Source: Geobacillus thermodenitrificans subsp. thermodenitrificans DSM 465 (GTDB lineage: Bacteria; Bacillota; Bacilli; Bacillales; Anoxybacillaceae). Taken from it: a stretch of DNA of 64,000 nucleotides. This document shows positions 17,004 to 29,324 of the stretch, one piece after another (position 1 is the first letter of the stretch; each line of letters opens with the position of its first letter). The DNA lies in NCBI RefSeq assembly GCF_000496575.1, contig NZ_AYKT01000001.1, positions 124,001 to 188,000 of the forward strand, read 5' to 3'. Under the pieces are notes generated by a model. That model saw only the letters and a program-made list of their open reading frames with translations. It ran no database searches and had not been told where the DNA came from. The translations under genes were made by a program, and so were the position numbers.

Positions 17004-17215
17004 GATGAAATCTCCAATACTTGAAAGTTAGGGCTTTGCTTTTCGTACTCCAAATGCGCTCCCTCTAACGGCTGAATATACTCGATATTGATCGAACGAT
17101 CCTGCAGTTTTCGGCGTACGTCCCGCTCTGATTCTGCTTCAATGTAGAGCGTTTTTGTTTTTTCTCTAACGGGCACTTCGTCCGCATTTTCTTGATAAAA
17201 CACTTTGAAAATCAT
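17000..17215 (-). CDS. rpoY: RNA polymerase epsilon subunit
   Basis: This 71-aa acidic protein (formerly YkzG) is the small epsilon subunit found in RNA polymerase of Firmicutes. Visible features are [10 protein letters not shown] at the start, [20 protein letters not shown] and [17 protein letters not shown] lies 7 nt before the ATG. It is the first gene of the rpoY-rnjA operon, as in B. subtilis. A minus-strand TATAAT at 17255-17260 is a candidate -10 box. Confidence 0.92.
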   Translation of the reverse strand: MIFKVFYQENADEVPVREKTKTLYIEAESERDVRRKLQDRSINIEYIQPLEGAHLEYEKQSPNFQVLEISS

Positions 17216-17383
17216 CGTGAAATCTCTCCTTATCGTACAATGATTGCTTTTTTATTATATAGGAATTAACCCTCGTTTTCATGTTTTTTATTGCCAAAAG
17301 CAAAAAACAGATGGCAGATGTGCCGATGATATGTACCATCTTTGACGAGTTTTGGCTATTTCATTCGCCAAAGTGGGAAAAGA

Positions 17384-17404
17384 AGCCCTTCGTAAAGAAG
17401 GGCT
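17384..17404 (-). terminator. Minus-strand terminator-like hairpin upstream of rpoY
   Basis: AGCCCTTC (17384-17391) pairs with GAAGGGCT (17397-17404); on the minus strand the sequence continues TCTTTTCC. It would end a short transcript coming from about 17500. Confidence 0.6.
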
Positions 17405-17417
17405 ATCATTGCAACGG

Positions 17418-17489
17418 TTAGGCGATCAATTTTTTTCGGAGCAAATCTTTCCATTGTTGAAGCAGCTTTTTTTTCAGCTTTTTCAACAT
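17418..17489 (-). CDS. Possible 23-aa cationic peptide
   Basis: A short minus-strand frame begins MLKKLKKKLLQQW and consists almost only of Leu, Lys, Gln and Arg, an amphipathic helix pattern like membrane-active peptides. AAGGAG lies 9 nt before the ATG, TATAAT is present some 60 nt further upstream on this strand, and a terminator-like hairpin follows at once. A second overlapping frame (46 codons, 17352-17492, starting MKNVEKAEKK) is also open but has a ribosome-binding site only 2 nt from its ATG and runs through the hairpin. Chance or a small RNA remain real alternatives. Confidence 0.35.
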   Translation of the reverse strand: MLKKLKKKLLQQWKDLLRKKLIA

Positions 17490-17679
17490 TTTTCATCACT
17501 CCTTACTTTTTATTGTACTCATTTTGCAGCGAAAGTAAATGTTCTATTATATAGGATATGTAGGCGAAGGCTTGTTTTTCATGGGGAAAATTGGAACGAA
17601 TCGTCGCGTTTCGATTGACATTCAGATCGTTTTTCAGTACGGTAGACAGTGAATACATTTTCGGCAAGGGGAAGAGAAT

Positions 17680-18456
17680 GTGGGTAGAAAAATTGTGTTT
17701 TTCGACATCGACGGCACGTTGCTTGACGAGAAAAAACAGTTGCCACCGTCAACTATTGAAGCGATCCGTCAACTGAAACAGGCGGGCGTCTATGTGGCCA
17801 TCGCTACCGGACGGGCGCCGTTTATGTTTGAACATATACGCCATCGGCTTGGCATTGATTCATTCGTCAGCTTTAACGGGCAATACGTTGTCTTTGAGGG
17901 AAGCGTGCTGCATAAACAACCGCTCCGCCGTGAGAAAGTGAGGATGCTGACGGAAGAGGCCCATCAAAACGGTCACCCGCTCGTCTTTATGGACGCAGAG
18001 GAAATGAGAGCGAGCGTCGACGACCATCCGCATATTCATGTCAGCATGGAGAGCCTGAAATTCGCCCATCCGCCCGTCGATCCTTTGTATTACGAAAACA
18101 AAGACATTTATCAAGCGCTGTTATTTTGCCGCGCTGGAGAAGAAGCGCCATATGTGCGCAACTATCCGGAGTTCCGTTTTGTCCGCTGGCACGATGTGTC
18201 AACTGACGTGCTGCCGGCGGGTGGATCTAAGGCGGAAGGCATCCGTCTCATGATCGAGAAGCTTGGGATCGACAAAGAGGATGTGTATGCGTTTGGTGAC
18301 GGATTAAATGACATCGAAATGCTGTCATTTGTCGGAACCGGGGTGGCGATGGGCAACGCCCATGAAGAAGTAAAACGGGTTGCCGATTTTGTCACGAAAC
18401 CGGTCGATGAAGAAGGGATATGGCACGGACTGAAACAGTTGCAATTACTTCCATAA
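17680..18456 (+). CDS. ykrA: Cof-type HAD family phosphatase YkrA
   Basis: The 258-aa protein is a haloacid dehalogenase-type phosphatase of the Cof group with a C2B cap. Motif I is FFDIDGTLLD (Asp nucleophile near residue 8), motif II IATGRAP, and motifs III/IV include the late GDGLNDIEML. The substrate is not known, probably a sugar phosphate or flavin phosphate. The start is GTG 17680 behind AAGGGG with 8-nt spacing. Position between rpoY and defB matches B. subtilis ykrA. Confidence 0.88.
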   Translation: MGRKIVFFDIDGTLLDEKKQLPPSTIEAIRQLKQAGVYVAIATGRAPFMFEHIRHRLGIDSFVSFNGQYVVFEGSVLHKQPLRREKVRMLTEEAHQNGHPLVFMDAEEMRASVDDHPHIHVSMESLKFAHPPVDPLYYENKDIYQALLFCRAGEEAPYVRNYPEFRFVRWHDVSTDVLPAGGSKAEGIRLMIEKLGIDKEDVYAFGDGLNDIEMLSFVGTGVAMGNAHEEVKRVADFVTKPVDEEGIWHGLKQLQLLP

Positions 18457-18458
18457 AA

Positions 18459-18495
18459 AAAGCGGTCTCCGCTCATCCAGCGGAACCGCTTTTTG
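18459..18495 (+). terminator. Terminator of ykrA
   Basis: AAAGCGGT (18459-18466) pairs with ACCGCTTT (18485-18492), with an inner CCGCT/AGCGG pairing, then T. The following 145 bases to defB hold no feature I can support. Confidence 0.85.
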
Positions 18496-18640
18496 CTTGT
18501 GAAAATGCCTAGAAGGTAGGAGAAAACAGCTGTTTTCCGTCGCGCAGCAGTTCTTAAACACGGTGAGGAAAAAGAGTTGTCAATTTGAGAAACCGATCTC
18601 TTGATTCATAAACCATAGGTTTTCCAGAGCCGAGTCATTT

Positions 18641-19195
18641 TTAACGCCCGATTGGGACCGCTCCGTCCGGAGCTTTAAAGGGGTCGGATGGATTAATATG
18701 GTCGTAAAACATAATGCCGTTTAAATGATCAATTTCATGTTGGAAGACGATAGCTGGCAATCCTTTCAGGCGTAATGTGACTTCTTCGCCGTCAATTGTC
18801 GTGCCGGTGACGGTAATGCGGGCATAGCGCGGCACATACCCTGGCACATCGCGGTCAACTGACAGGCAGCCTTCCCCGGTTGTCAAATAACATTGCTGTA
18901 CGGAATGGCTGACGATTTTTGGGTTGAACAACGCATAGCTGTAGAGCGTTCCGTTTTCGTCAGTGACATGGACGGCGATCATCCGTTTTGATACATTAAT
19001 TTGCGGAGCAGCCAGTCCAATGCCGGGGCGCAGACCGTACTTCGCCGCCATCTCCGGATCTTGGCTCATTTTGAGATAATCAAGCAAGCTTTGCAAAATG
19101 CGCTTATCCTCCTCCGAAGCCGGTAACGGAACTGGCTCGGCGACTTTCCGCAACGTCGGATGCCCTTCTTTAATGATGTCTTTCATCGTAATCAT
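18641..19195 (-). CDS. defB: Peptide deformylase
   Basis: The 184-aa enzyme removes the formyl group from nascent proteins. All three class motifs are present: GIGLAAPQ (about 60-67), EGCLS (about 110-114, Cys ligand) and HEIDH (about 153-157, two His ligands and catalytic Glu). It has the inserts of type 2 deformylases. An in-frame GTG at 19207 would add four residues but sits on the ribosome-binding region; ATG 19195 gives the MITMKDII start I recall for the G. stearothermophilus enzyme. Confidence 0.95.
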   Translation of the reverse strand: MITMKDIIKEGHPTLRKVAEPVPLPASEEDKRILQSLLDYLKMSQDPEMAAKYGLRPGIGLAAPQINVSKRMIAVHVTDENGTLYSYALFNPKIVSHSVQQCYLTTGEGCLSVDRDVPGYVPRYARITVTGTTIDGEEVTLRLKGLPAIVFQHEIDHLNGIMFYDHINPSDPFKAPDGAVPIGR

Positions 19196-19318
19196 CCACT
19201 TTTTCACTCCCTGTCTTTGGCATCGCTGTTTACATTTTAGTCTAACAAAATGCTCAGCTGCCGTAAATGAAAATGTGATAATCTGTCTAATATATTATTG
19301 GGGTATAAAGTTTAAATT

Positions 19319-19332
19319 AGAAAACGCTCTCA
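19319..19332. promoter_or_regulatory. Candidate cre site (CcpA)
   Basis: AGAAAACGCTCTCA matches the cre consensus TGWAANCGNTNWCA at every position but the first. It lies in an AT-rich 500-base gap between defB and pdhA, just after a TATAAA (19304-19309). Confidence 0.45.
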
Positions 19333-19481
19333 ACAATAAGAAAGGTGGTCATATCATTTATATTTTTTCAAAATATAACACAGGACTAATACAGGGTGTT
19401 GACTATGTGATATAACAGGTTCTTTTGAAGTGACTTTTTTCTCCTAAATATAACCAGTTTAGTGATGGTGAATCAAAGACA

Positions 19482-19510
19482 TTGACGGCTTTGAAAATAA
19501 AGTGTAAACT
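19482..19510 (+). promoter_or_regulatory. Putative pdh operon promoter
   Basis: TTGACG (19482-19487), a 17-nt spacer and TAAACT (19505-19510) lie about 190 nt before pdhA. A loose hairpin with a T-run (about 19570-19617) follows and could attenuate transcription. The rest of this 500-base gap is AT-rich and has no gene I can support. Confidence 0.45.
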
Positions 19511-19681
19511 AAAGCATGTGAATGGGCATTGTACTAATTTGAAAACCAAAAACAATAATACAGATTTTTGAAGCCGCATTCGTTTGCAACTGCGCCAAGC
19601 GGTGGCCATTTTTTATTTCTTCTTCATTTTGGGTACATTAATAGTATATGGGTGAATGTAGCCTGATTTCCAAATTTTTGA

Positions 19682-20812
<1,131 letters not shown>

Positions 20813-20815
20813 GCC

Positions 20816-23178
<2,363 letters not shown>

Positions 23179-23182
23179 AACG

Positions 23183-24595
23183 ATGGTAGTTGGCGATTTT
23201 GCAATTGAAACGGAAACGCTCGTCGTCGGCGCCGGCCCTGGCGGCTATGTAGCCGCCATCCGCGCTGCACAGCTCGGCCAAAAAGTGACGATTGTCGAAA
23301 AAGCAAATTTAGGCGGTGTCTGCTTAAACGTTGGTTGTATTCCGTCGAAAGCGCTCATCTCAGCCGGTCATCGCTATGAGCAGGCGAAACATTCCGAAGA
23401 GATGGGGATTAAGGCGGAAAACGTCACTGTTGATTTCTCGAAAGTACAGGAATGGAAGGCAAGCGTCGTCAAAAAGTTGACGGGCGGTGTTGAAGGGCTC
23501 TTAAAAGGAAACAAAGTGGAGATCGTCAAAGGGGAAGCCTATTTCGTCGATGCGAATACGGTGCGTGTCGTCAACGGCGACAGTGCGCAGACGTACACGT
23601 TTAAAAACGCCATTATCGCTACTGGCTCTCGCCCGATTGAACTGCCGAACTTCAAGTTTTCGAACCGTATTCTTGATTCGACCGGCGCGCTCAACCTCGG
23701 GGAAATCCCGAAATCGCTCGTTGTCATCGGCGGCGGCTACATCGGCATCGAACTTGGTACAGCGTACGCCAACTTCGGAGCGAAAGTGACGATTTTAGAA
23801 GGAGCCGGCGAAATTTTGTCCGGTTTTGAAAAACAAATGGCGGCCATCATTAAACGTCGCTTAAAGAAAAAAGGCGTCGACATTGTGACGAATGCGTTGG
23901 CGAAAGGAGCCGAAGAGCGTGAAGATGGTGTCACCGTCACGTATGAAGCCAATGGCGAAACGAAAACCGTTGACGCTGACTACGTGCTTGTGACGGTCGG
24001 TCGTCGGCCGAACACCGATGAACTCGGCCTTGAACAAGTCGGTATTAAAATGACGGACCGCGGCTTGATTGAAGTGGATCAACAATGCCGCACAAGCGTC
24101 CCGAACATTTTTGCCATCGGTGACATCGTCCCAGGGCCAGCGCTTGCCCATAAGGCGTCGTATGAAGGGAAAGTGGCGGCCGAAGCCATCGCTGGTCATC
24201 CATCAGTCGTTGATTATGTCGCCATTCCAGCGGTTGTCTTCTCTGATCCGGAATGCGCTTCGGTTGGCTATTTTGAGCAACAGGCGAAAGACGAAGGCAT
24301 TGATGTCATCACAGCGAAGTTCCCATTTGCTGCTAACGGCCGCGCCTTAGCGTTGAACGACACAGATGGCTTCCTGAAGCTGGTCGTTCGCAAAGAAGAC
24401 GGTGTTGTCATCGGGGCGCAAATCATCGGCCCGAACGCATCCGATATGATCGCCGAGCTAGGATTGGCCATTGAAGCCGGCATGACGGCAGAAGATATCG
24501 CCTTGACGATCCATGCTCACCCAACGCTTGGCGAAATCGCGATGGAAGGAGCCGAAGTAGCGCTCGGCACACCAATTCATATCATTACGAAGTAA
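23183..24595 (+). CDS. pdhD: Dihydrolipoamide dehydrogenase E3
   Basis: This 470-aa flavoprotein reoxidises dihydrolipoamide with NAD+. FAD binding: [17 protein letters not shown] near the N-terminus. The redox-active disulfide is in [13 protein letters not shown] (about 42-54). NAD binding: [12 protein letters not shown] (about 180). A second FAD motif is IFAIGDIV, and the catalytic His-Glu pair is in HAHPTLGE near the end. It also normally serves other 2-oxo acid dehydrogenases. Four nt separate it from pdhC, with GGAGG upstream. Confidence 0.97.
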   Translation: MVVGDFAIETETLVVGAGPGGYVAAIRAAQLGQKVTIVEKANLGGVCLNVGCIPSKALISAGHRYEQAKHSEEMGIKAENVTVDFSKVQEWKASVVKKLTGGVEGLLKGNKVEIVKGEAYFVDANTVRVVNGDSAQTYTFKNAIIATGSRPIELPNFKFSNRILDSTGALNLGEIPKSLVVIGGGYIGIELGTAYANFGAKVTILEGAGEILSGFEKQMAAIIKRRLKKKGVDIVTNALAKGAEEREDGVTVTYEANGETKTVDADYVLVTVGRRPNTDELGLEQVGIKMTDRGLIEVDQQCRTSVPNIFAIGDIVPGPALAHKASYEGKVAAEAIAGHPSVVDYVAIPAVVFSDPECASVGYFEQQAKDEGIDVITAKFPFAANGRALALNDTDGFLKLVVRKEDGVVIGAQIIGPNASDMIAELGLAIEAGMTAEDIALTIHAHPTLGEIAMEGAEVALGTPIHIITK

Positions 24596-24602
24596 CGACA
24601 TC

Positions 24603-24645
24603 GCGACCGGATTGAAGTGTTGACTTCATCCGGTCGCTTTTTATT
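24603..24645 (+). terminator. Terminator of the pdh operon
   Basis: A 15-16-bp near-perfect stem beginning GCGACCGGAT and ending in ATCCGGTCGC is followed by T5. The 185 bases up to the next gene hold no supported feature. Confidence 0.92.
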
Positions 24646-24829
24646 GGGCCAGCTGTTTCAGGGCAAAGGCTGGCAGGAGAGAAGCCGTTTTTGCTTGTTC
24701 ATATGCCAACCAAAGCGGATCGATCGGACACGACGATCCTCTATACCGATTTCTTGTCCAAATTCTCATACTATTTTCCGCTGTTGTTTCATATCGTTAT
24801 GGTAAAGAAAAGCGGGAGATGGGTTTGAA

Positions 24830-25072
24830 ATGAAAGCGTATGTGGCTTTTTTATTGCAGATGATGATTTGGAGCAGTTTCTCATTAATCGAGTGGTTGTC
24901 AGGGCGAGATCGGCCGTTTTTTCGCGGACTGATGTTGTGCGTCTTTATGTACATAGCGTTTTTGCTGGCGCGTCAACTCGGCTTAGCGACGCGTAAAGCG
25001 GCGCTGACGACGATCGTGACGGCGGCTGTTTATTTTACCGGCCAGCATTTCATTTGGCAAGCCGTCCATTGA
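24830..25072 (+). CDS. Small hydrophobic membrane protein, unknown function
   Basis: The 80-aa product has about three hydrophobic stretches (about residues 5-20, 33-48 and 58-78) and no motif I recognise. GGGAGATGGG lies 6 nt before ATG 24830. B. subtilis has slp between pdhD and SR1; this protein is not an obvious Slp. It ends without a clear terminator of its own. Confidence 0.6.
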   Translation: MKAYVAFLLQMMIWSSFSLIEWLSGRDRPFFRGLMLCVFMYIAFLLARQLGLATRKAALTTIVTAAVYFTGQHFIWQAVH

Positions 25073-25164
25073 CTTCCCCTGCTCATCTGTCATTGGAGTC
25101 GCCGATTTCCGGTGTTTTCCCTTCACGAAGCAAGTTTGGTCGTCGCTGCCCCGGCTTCTGGGCA

Positions 25165-25195
25165 ATAAAAAACAGCGGTGGAACGCCCGCTGTTT
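25165..25195 (-). terminator. Terminator of the DUF1885 gene
   Basis: AAACAGCGG (25170-25178) pairs with CCGCTGTTT (25187-25195); the minus strand continues with a T-run. Confidence 0.85.
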
Positions 25196-25571
25196 ACGCA
25201 CCATTAAATGTCATCGTCCGGCCGCTAAACAAATGCAGTTCGCCGCCAAGCGTTTTCGCTATCCATTTGCTGAATTCGTTCGCTTTTCCTTTATCTCCGT
25301 GTGTCGCCCCAGGCGGCAGCGCCACATCAATGAACGTTTCTTCTCCGTCTGTTCGCACAGAAATGGCCATTCCTTTATACAAACGGTTATCCCCTTGTAA
25401 GTATAGAACTGAGTCATGTTCGTGCACCGTATACGGGAAAGCGGCCTGTTCGTACGCCCAGCCAAGCTGTTCTCCCGTTTTGCCTAGCGCCGTCCGATAG
25501 CGTTCGAGCAGCTGTTTCACTTCCTCGGTTGTAACCGCTTTCCCCGCCGGCAGCTTTAAGTATGCGTTCAA
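25194..25571 (-). CDS. DUF1885 family protein
   Basis: This 125-aa protein belongs to the DUF1885 family, whose structural representative (Rbstp2229) comes from G. stearothermophilus; function is unknown. It begins with LNAYLKLPAGKAVT, has GEQLGWAYEQAAFPY in the middle and ends GGELHLFSGRTMTFNGA. The start is taken as TTG 25571, 5-6 nt after AAAGGGGAGAG; upstream codons in frame carry no site. It is a minus-strand single gene in a plus-strand neighbourhood. Confidence 0.75.
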   Translation of the reverse strand: MNAYLKLPAGKAVTTEEVKQLLERYRTALGKTGEQLGWAYEQAAFPYTVHEHDSVLYLQGDNRLYKGMAISVRTDGEETFIDVALPPGATHGDKGKANEFSKWIAKTLGGELHLFSGRTMTFNGA

Positions 25572-25701
25572 TTCTACTCTCCCCTTTCGCCATCCTTTTG
25601 TCTCTTTACGTTCATTGTACCATGTTTTTCCGGTTGTTGGCGAAAAAGTTTGTTGATGCAAAAGGCTATTATTATTTTAAATGTGACATACAAATTAAGG
25701 C

Positions 25702-25730
25702 TTGACATTCGAAATGTGATATATTATTAT
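25702..25730 (+). promoter_or_regulatory. Promoter of SR1
   Basis: A perfect -35 TTGACA (25702-25707), 17-nt spacer and TATTAT (25725-25730). In B. subtilis CcpN represses SR1 under glycolytic conditions; the CcpN site was not verified here. Confidence 0.75.
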
Positions 25731-25771
25731 AAAGTCAACAACGAATTTATCATCATAAAGGGGTTTTGGGG

Positions 25772-25897
25772 ATGGGCACGATCGTATGTCAAGCATGTGA
25801 AGCGACAATTGCGTATTTTGAAGACGAAAAAGTGACAACGCTTTACGGAAAATGTGATTGTTGCGATCATGACGACGAAGTAGAGGAACGGGAGTAG
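25772..25897 (+). CDS. sr1P: SR1P peptide
   Basis: The 41-aa peptide starts MGTIVCQACEATI, continues YFEDEKVTTLYGKCDCC and ends in an acidic tail. B. subtilis SR1P (39 aa) begins MGTIVCQDC and shares YFEDEKVTTLYG. SR1P binds glyceraldehyde-3-phosphate dehydrogenase GapA and promotes its interaction with RNase J1, whose gene rnjA is in this same window. The cysteine pattern (CxxC and CDCC) suggests metal binding. AAAGGGG lies 9 nt before the ATG. Confidence 0.88.
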   Translation: MGTIVCQACEATIAYFEDEKVTTLYGKCDCCDHDDEVEERE

Positions 25898-25929
25898 AAC
25901 GGTCAAACAAACGGGGGAAGGAATGGATA

Positions 25930-25969
25930 GGCGCACATGTGAAAGGGGCACATGTGCGCCATTTATTTT
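25930..25969 (+). terminator. Terminator of SR1
   Basis: GGCGCACATGTG (25930-25941) pairs perfectly with CACATGTGCGCC (25949-25960), then a T-rich tract. Confidence 0.85.
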
Positions 25970-25973
25970 GCAC

Positions 25974-26009
25974 AAAAAAAGCACAAGCTAGTAGTTACCT
26001 AGCTTGTGC
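25974..26009 (-). terminator. Terminator of speA
   Basis: GCACAAGCTAG (25981-25991) pairs with CTAGCTTGTGC (25999-26009); the minus strand continues with seven T. Confidence 0.92.
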
Positions 26010-26011
26010 GG

Positions 26012-27484
26012 TCAGCGAATCGGTTTATATTCTTTAATCACACGCAACGATTGCAGTGTATCATCTTCTGGACCTTGGACAGGGAGGCCAGCGGCCAAAT
26101 TCGTTTCGATATACTTCAAGTTTTCCTCAGTAATGATCTCGCCAGGGATAAAGATCGGGATGCCCGGCGGGTACACCATCACAAACTCAGCGATAATTCG
26201 GCCTACCGACTCGTGAAACGGCACAACTTCCGTTTCGGCGTAAAACGCATCACGCGGCGTCAAGGCAAGCGCCGGGATATCTGGAAGCAGCACTTTCGGT
26301 TTTATTCCTTCTTCAGCTTGGTGGCTGAATTGCTCTGATAAGCGGCGGAGCGCCTCGACGAGCAGGCTGGCTTCGCGCTCGCTATCACCCGGGGTGATGA
26401 TGCACAAAATGTTATATAAATCGGAAAGCTCCACTTCGATGTTGTACGTTTCTCGGAGCCATTGCTCGACGTCATGACCAGTCAATCCGAGCTCTTTGAC
26501 GGAAATGATCAGCTTCGTTGGATCGTAGTCGTATGTCGCTTCTGTCCCTAAAATTTCTTTGCCAACACAATATAAATACGGAATCTGATTGATTTGCTCC
26601 CGCGTCCAGTCGGCAAGGCGGATCGCTTGGTCAATGAGTTCCCGACCTTTCGTCGCCAACTGTTTGCGGGCAACATCGAGTGATGCGAGCAGCAAATACG
26701 ATGTCGACGTCGTTGTGAGCATGCTCAAAACAGCTTGCACATGTTTGGCGGAAACGAGCCCTTCGCGCACGTTCAAGATCGAGCTTTGGGTTAGTGATCC
26801 ACCGAGTTTATGAACGCTGGTCGCCGCCATATCAGCACCGGCTTGCATCGCCGAGAGCGGCAAATCTTCGTGGAAGTGGATGTGCACCCCGTGCGCTTCG
26901 TCGACGAGCACTGGGACGTTGTATGAATGAGCAATCTCCACGATTTTTTTCAAATCGCCGGCAATCCCAAAGTATGTCGGGTTGATGACAAGCACCCCTT
27001 TGGCATCCGGGTGCTGTTCAAGCGCTTTTTCGACCGCTTGGGGAGTGATACCGTGAGAAATGCCAAGCTCCTTATCGATTTCCGGGTGGATGAAAATCGG
27101 TGTGGCCCCGGAAAACACGATCGCCGACATGACGGATTTATGGACATTGCGCGGCACAATAATTTTATCGCCCGGTCCAGCGACCGACATAATCATCGTC
27201 ATAATCGCGCCACTTGTCCCCTGCACTGAGAAAAATGTATAATCGGCGCCGAACGCTTCAGCAGCGAGCTCTTGCGCCCGCTTAATCATCCCTTTCGGAT
27301 GGTGCAAGTCATCGAGCGGGCTGATGTTGATTAAATCGATCGCCAAGGCGTTTTCTCCGATGAAGGCGCGAAATTCCGGATCCATACCTGCTCCCTTTTT
27401 ATGACCGGGAATGTGAAATTGGATTGGATCTTTTTTTACGTGTTCCAACAGCCCGGTAAACAATGGTGTCTCGAGTTGCGACAA
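26012..27484 (-). CDS. speA: Arginine decarboxylase (fold-type I PLP enzyme)
   Basis: This 490-aa Orn/Lys/Arg decarboxylase-family enzyme is the orthologue of B. subtilis SpeA, which makes agmatine for polyamine synthesis. Key stretches are QFHIPGHKKG near the N-terminus, VQGTSGAIMT, DEAHGVH, and the cofactor lysine in SVHKLGG; near the end PPGIPIFIPGE is a family hallmark. The start is TTG 27484, 10 nt after AAGAGGTG, matching the B. subtilis N-terminus (SQ-ETPL); the longer in-frame extension to 27526 is not supported. Strict arginine specificity is inferred from orthology. Confidence 0.92.
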   Translation of the reverse strand: MSQLETPLFTGLLEHVKKDPIQFHIPGHKKGAGMDPEFRAFIGENALAIDLINISPLDDLHHPKGMIKRAQELAAEAFGADYTFFSVQGTSGAIMTMIMSVAGPGDKIIVPRNVHKSVMSAIVFSGATPIFIHPEIDKELGISHGITPQAVEKALEQHPDAKGVLVINPTYFGIAGDLKKIVEIAHSYNVPVLVDEAHGVHIHFHEDLPLSAMQAGADMAATSVHKLGGSLTQSSILNVREGLVSAKHVQAVLSMLTTTSTSYLLLASLDVARKQLATKGRELIDQAIRLADWTREQINQIPYLYCVGKEILGTEATYDYDPTKLIISVKELGLTGHDVEQWLRETYNIEVELSDLYNILCIITPGDSEREASLLVEALRRLSEQFSHQAEEGIKPKVLLPDIPALALTPRDAFYAETEVVPFHESVGRIIAEFVMVYPPGIPIFIPGEIITEENLKYIETNLAAGLPVQGPEDDTLQSLRVIKEYKPIR

Positions 27485-27639
27485 TGGTTTTTCACACCTC
27501 TTTACCTTAAAATAAAACAAGTGCATTATAGCATTTATTTTTTCGTTTGCAAAGAAGAAATGAATGCTATGTGAAAAAGGAAAACAGCGGTGAAAACAAG
27601 AAATAAAAGAAGGACAAAACCAAAAGGAGGCATAAGGGG

Positions 27640-28599
27640 ATGGAATGGAAAACGAGAGTGACGGAATTGCTCGGCATTACATACCCGATCATTCAAGGAG
27701 GACTTGCCTATTTAGCGTACGCCGATTTAGCCGCTGCTGTCTCGAATGCGGGCGGCCTCGGGCAAATTACAGCGATGTCGCTAGAAAGCCCGGAGCGGTT
27801 GCGCGAGGAAATTCGCAAAGTGAAGGAAAAAACCGATCGGCCGTTTGGCGTCAATTTTGCCATCGGTCAGCACGGCCGCGCGTTTTCTCATATGCTTGAA
27901 GCCGCGCTTGACGAGGGAGTACCGGTTGTCTCGGTCACCGGCGGCAATCCGGCACCGTTTTTTGAGCAACTGAAGGGAACGGACGTAAAAACATTAGTGC
28001 TTGTCGCAGCAGTCCGCCAAGCGGTCAAAGCGGAAGAATTGGGTGCCGATGCGGTAATGGTCGTCGGCCAAGAAGGAGGCGGGCATCTCGGCAAATATGA
28101 CACCGGCACGTTCGTCCTCATTCCGAAAGTCGTCGAATCGGTATCGATTCCGGTTATCGCCTCTGGCGGCATCGCCGATGGGCGCGGGTTGATGGCGGCG
28201 CTGGCTCTTGGGGCAGAAGGCATTGAAATGGGGACGCGGTTTATTGCGACGAAAGAATGTGTCCATGCCCATCCGGTGTATAAAGAAATGATCGTTAACG
28301 CCACAGAGCATGACACGGTCGTCATTAAACGGTCGCTTGGGGCGCCGGGGCGGGCGATCGCCAATCAATGGACGGGGAAAATATTGGAAATTGAGCGCCA
28401 AGGCGGCACGTACGAAGATTTGAAAGAATATATTAGCGGAGAGGCAAATCGCCGCTTCATTTATGAAGGAAAGGTGGAGGAAGGGTTCGCTTGGGCTGGA
28501 CAGGCGATCGGGCTCATTCGCGACATTCCGTCCGTTGCTGAGCTGTTTGCCCGCATGATTGGTGAGGCGGAACAAATTCGGCGCCGCTGGGCAAACTAA
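27640..28599 (+). CDS. Nitronate monooxygenase / enoyl-reductase-like FMN protein
   Basis: The 319-aa protein is a TIM-barrel flavoprotein of the nitronate monooxygenase (2-nitropropane dioxygenase-like) family, related to FabK. Motifs: [20 protein letters not shown] at the start, [19 protein letters not shown] and the phosphate-binding [11 protein letters not shown] with [11 protein letters not shown]. It may detoxify alkyl nitronates. AAAGGAGG precedes the ATG. The UPF0223 gene follows within 17 nt and is probably co-transcribed. B. subtilis does not have this gene between speA and yktA. Confidence 0.88.
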   Translation: MEWKTRVTELLGITYPIIQGGLAYLAYADLAAAVSNAGGLGQITAMSLESPERLREEIRKVKEKTDRPFGVNFAIGQHGRAFSHMLEAALDEGVPVVSVTGGNPAPFFEQLKGTDVKTLVLVAAVRQAVKAEELGADAVMVVGQEGGGHLGKYDTGTFVLIPKVVESVSIPVIASGGIADGRGLMAALALGAEGIEMGTRFIATKECVHAHPVYKEMIVNATEHDTVVIKRSLGAPGRAIANQWTGKILEIERQGGTYEDLKEYISGEANRRFIYEGKVEEGFAWAGQAIGLIRDIPSVAELFARMIGEAEQIRRRWAN

Positions 28600-28615
28600 T
28601 GGAGGAGGTGAAACA

Positions 28616-28924
28616 ATGGGCTATTCGTACCCATTTTCCTACGATTGGTCAACACAGGAAATCATTGATGTCATTAAGTTTTTTACGGCTATTGAAACGG
28701 TGTATGAACGGGGGATGAAGCGCGAAGAGCTAATGGACGTCTACCGCCGGTTCAAAGAGATCGTCCCATCCAAAAGCGAAGAAAACCGGCTGTATGCCGA
28801 GTTTGAAAAAGCGAGCGGCTATTCGTCGTATGCGGTCATGAAGCAAGCGAAAGAGGCGAAAAACGGTGACTGGATTCGCATTGAACGAAGCGGACGAAGC
28901 ACGGTAGGTAAACGCACAAATTAG
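28616..28924 (+). CDS. yktA: UPF0223 protein YktA
   Basis: This 102-aa protein is the orthologue of B. subtilis YktA (UPF0223, function unknown). It begins [17 protein letters not shown] and carries [13 protein letters not shown] and [21 protein letters not shown] (28601-28610) is 5 nt before the ATG and follows the preceding stop at once. Downstream, a TATAAT at 28951-28956 may start the next gene. Confidence 0.88.
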   Translation: MGYSYPFSYDWSTQEIIDVIKFFTAIETVYERGMKREELMDVYRRFKEIVPSKSEENRLYAEFEKASGYSSYAVMKQAKEAKNGDWIRIERSGRSTVGKRTN

Positions 28925-29035
28925 TTGCATACACCCCTTTTTCCACATAATATAATATAAAACAAAATGAAGCAGCACATTCCGTGAAGAGCGCCGGAAG
29001 TTTAGCGGATGATAGGGAAAGGGGTGCGGACGGAG

Positions 29036-29224
29036 ATGAAAAAGACCGCCAATTCGCGGAAACGACCAGACGGAGACAAACGCATGGCGGTGTTGCGACT
29101 CGAGCTCGATTACGAATTAGCGACGCTGTATGAAGCCATGATGGAAAATGACGAAGAAAAGAAAAAAGAGTGCAAACGGCGGCTTGAAAAGCTGCGCCAA
29201 GAACTGATGCGCCTTCAAGTATGA
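29036..29224 (+). CDS. Small basic protein, YkzI-like
   Basis: The 62-aa product is rich in Lys, Arg and Glu with a coiled-coil-like C-terminal half (LYEAMMENDEEKKKECKRRL). Its length, composition and place between yktA and the inositol monophosphatase gene agree with B. subtilis YkzI, but I only recall that protein loosely. Start choice is uncertain: ATG 29036 directly follows GGAG, GTG 29024 follows AGGG by 8 nt, and ATG 29009 follows GGAAG by 8 nt. Confidence 0.6.
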   Translation: MKKTANSRKRPDGDKRMAVLRLELDYELATLYEAMMENDEEKKKECKRRLEKLRQELMRLQV

Positions 29225-29236
29225 TCATTTTTAAGG

Positions 29237-29263
29237 CGAACCATCTTTGCGGTTCGTTTTTTT
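29237..29263 (+). terminator. Intrinsic terminator
   Basis: CGAACC (29237-29242) pairs with GGTTCG (29251-29256), followed by seven T. Confidence 0.85.
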
Positions 29264-29324
29264 CTTGAACGGTGTCCCCCCCTTTCCGGTTGCTGCATAC
29301 ATAACGAAAGCAGGAGGAATTGAC

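Larger units (their letters stand above)
25737..25969 (+). ncRNA. sr1: SR1 dual-function small RNA
   Basis: A transcript of about 230 nt is delimited by a strong promoter and a 12-bp terminator hairpin, between pdhD and convergent speA as in B. subtilis. SR1 base-pairs with ahrC mRNA in B. subtilis and also encodes the peptide SR1P. I did not locate the ahrC-pairing segments. Boundaries are inferred from promoter and terminator. Confidence 0.75.
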
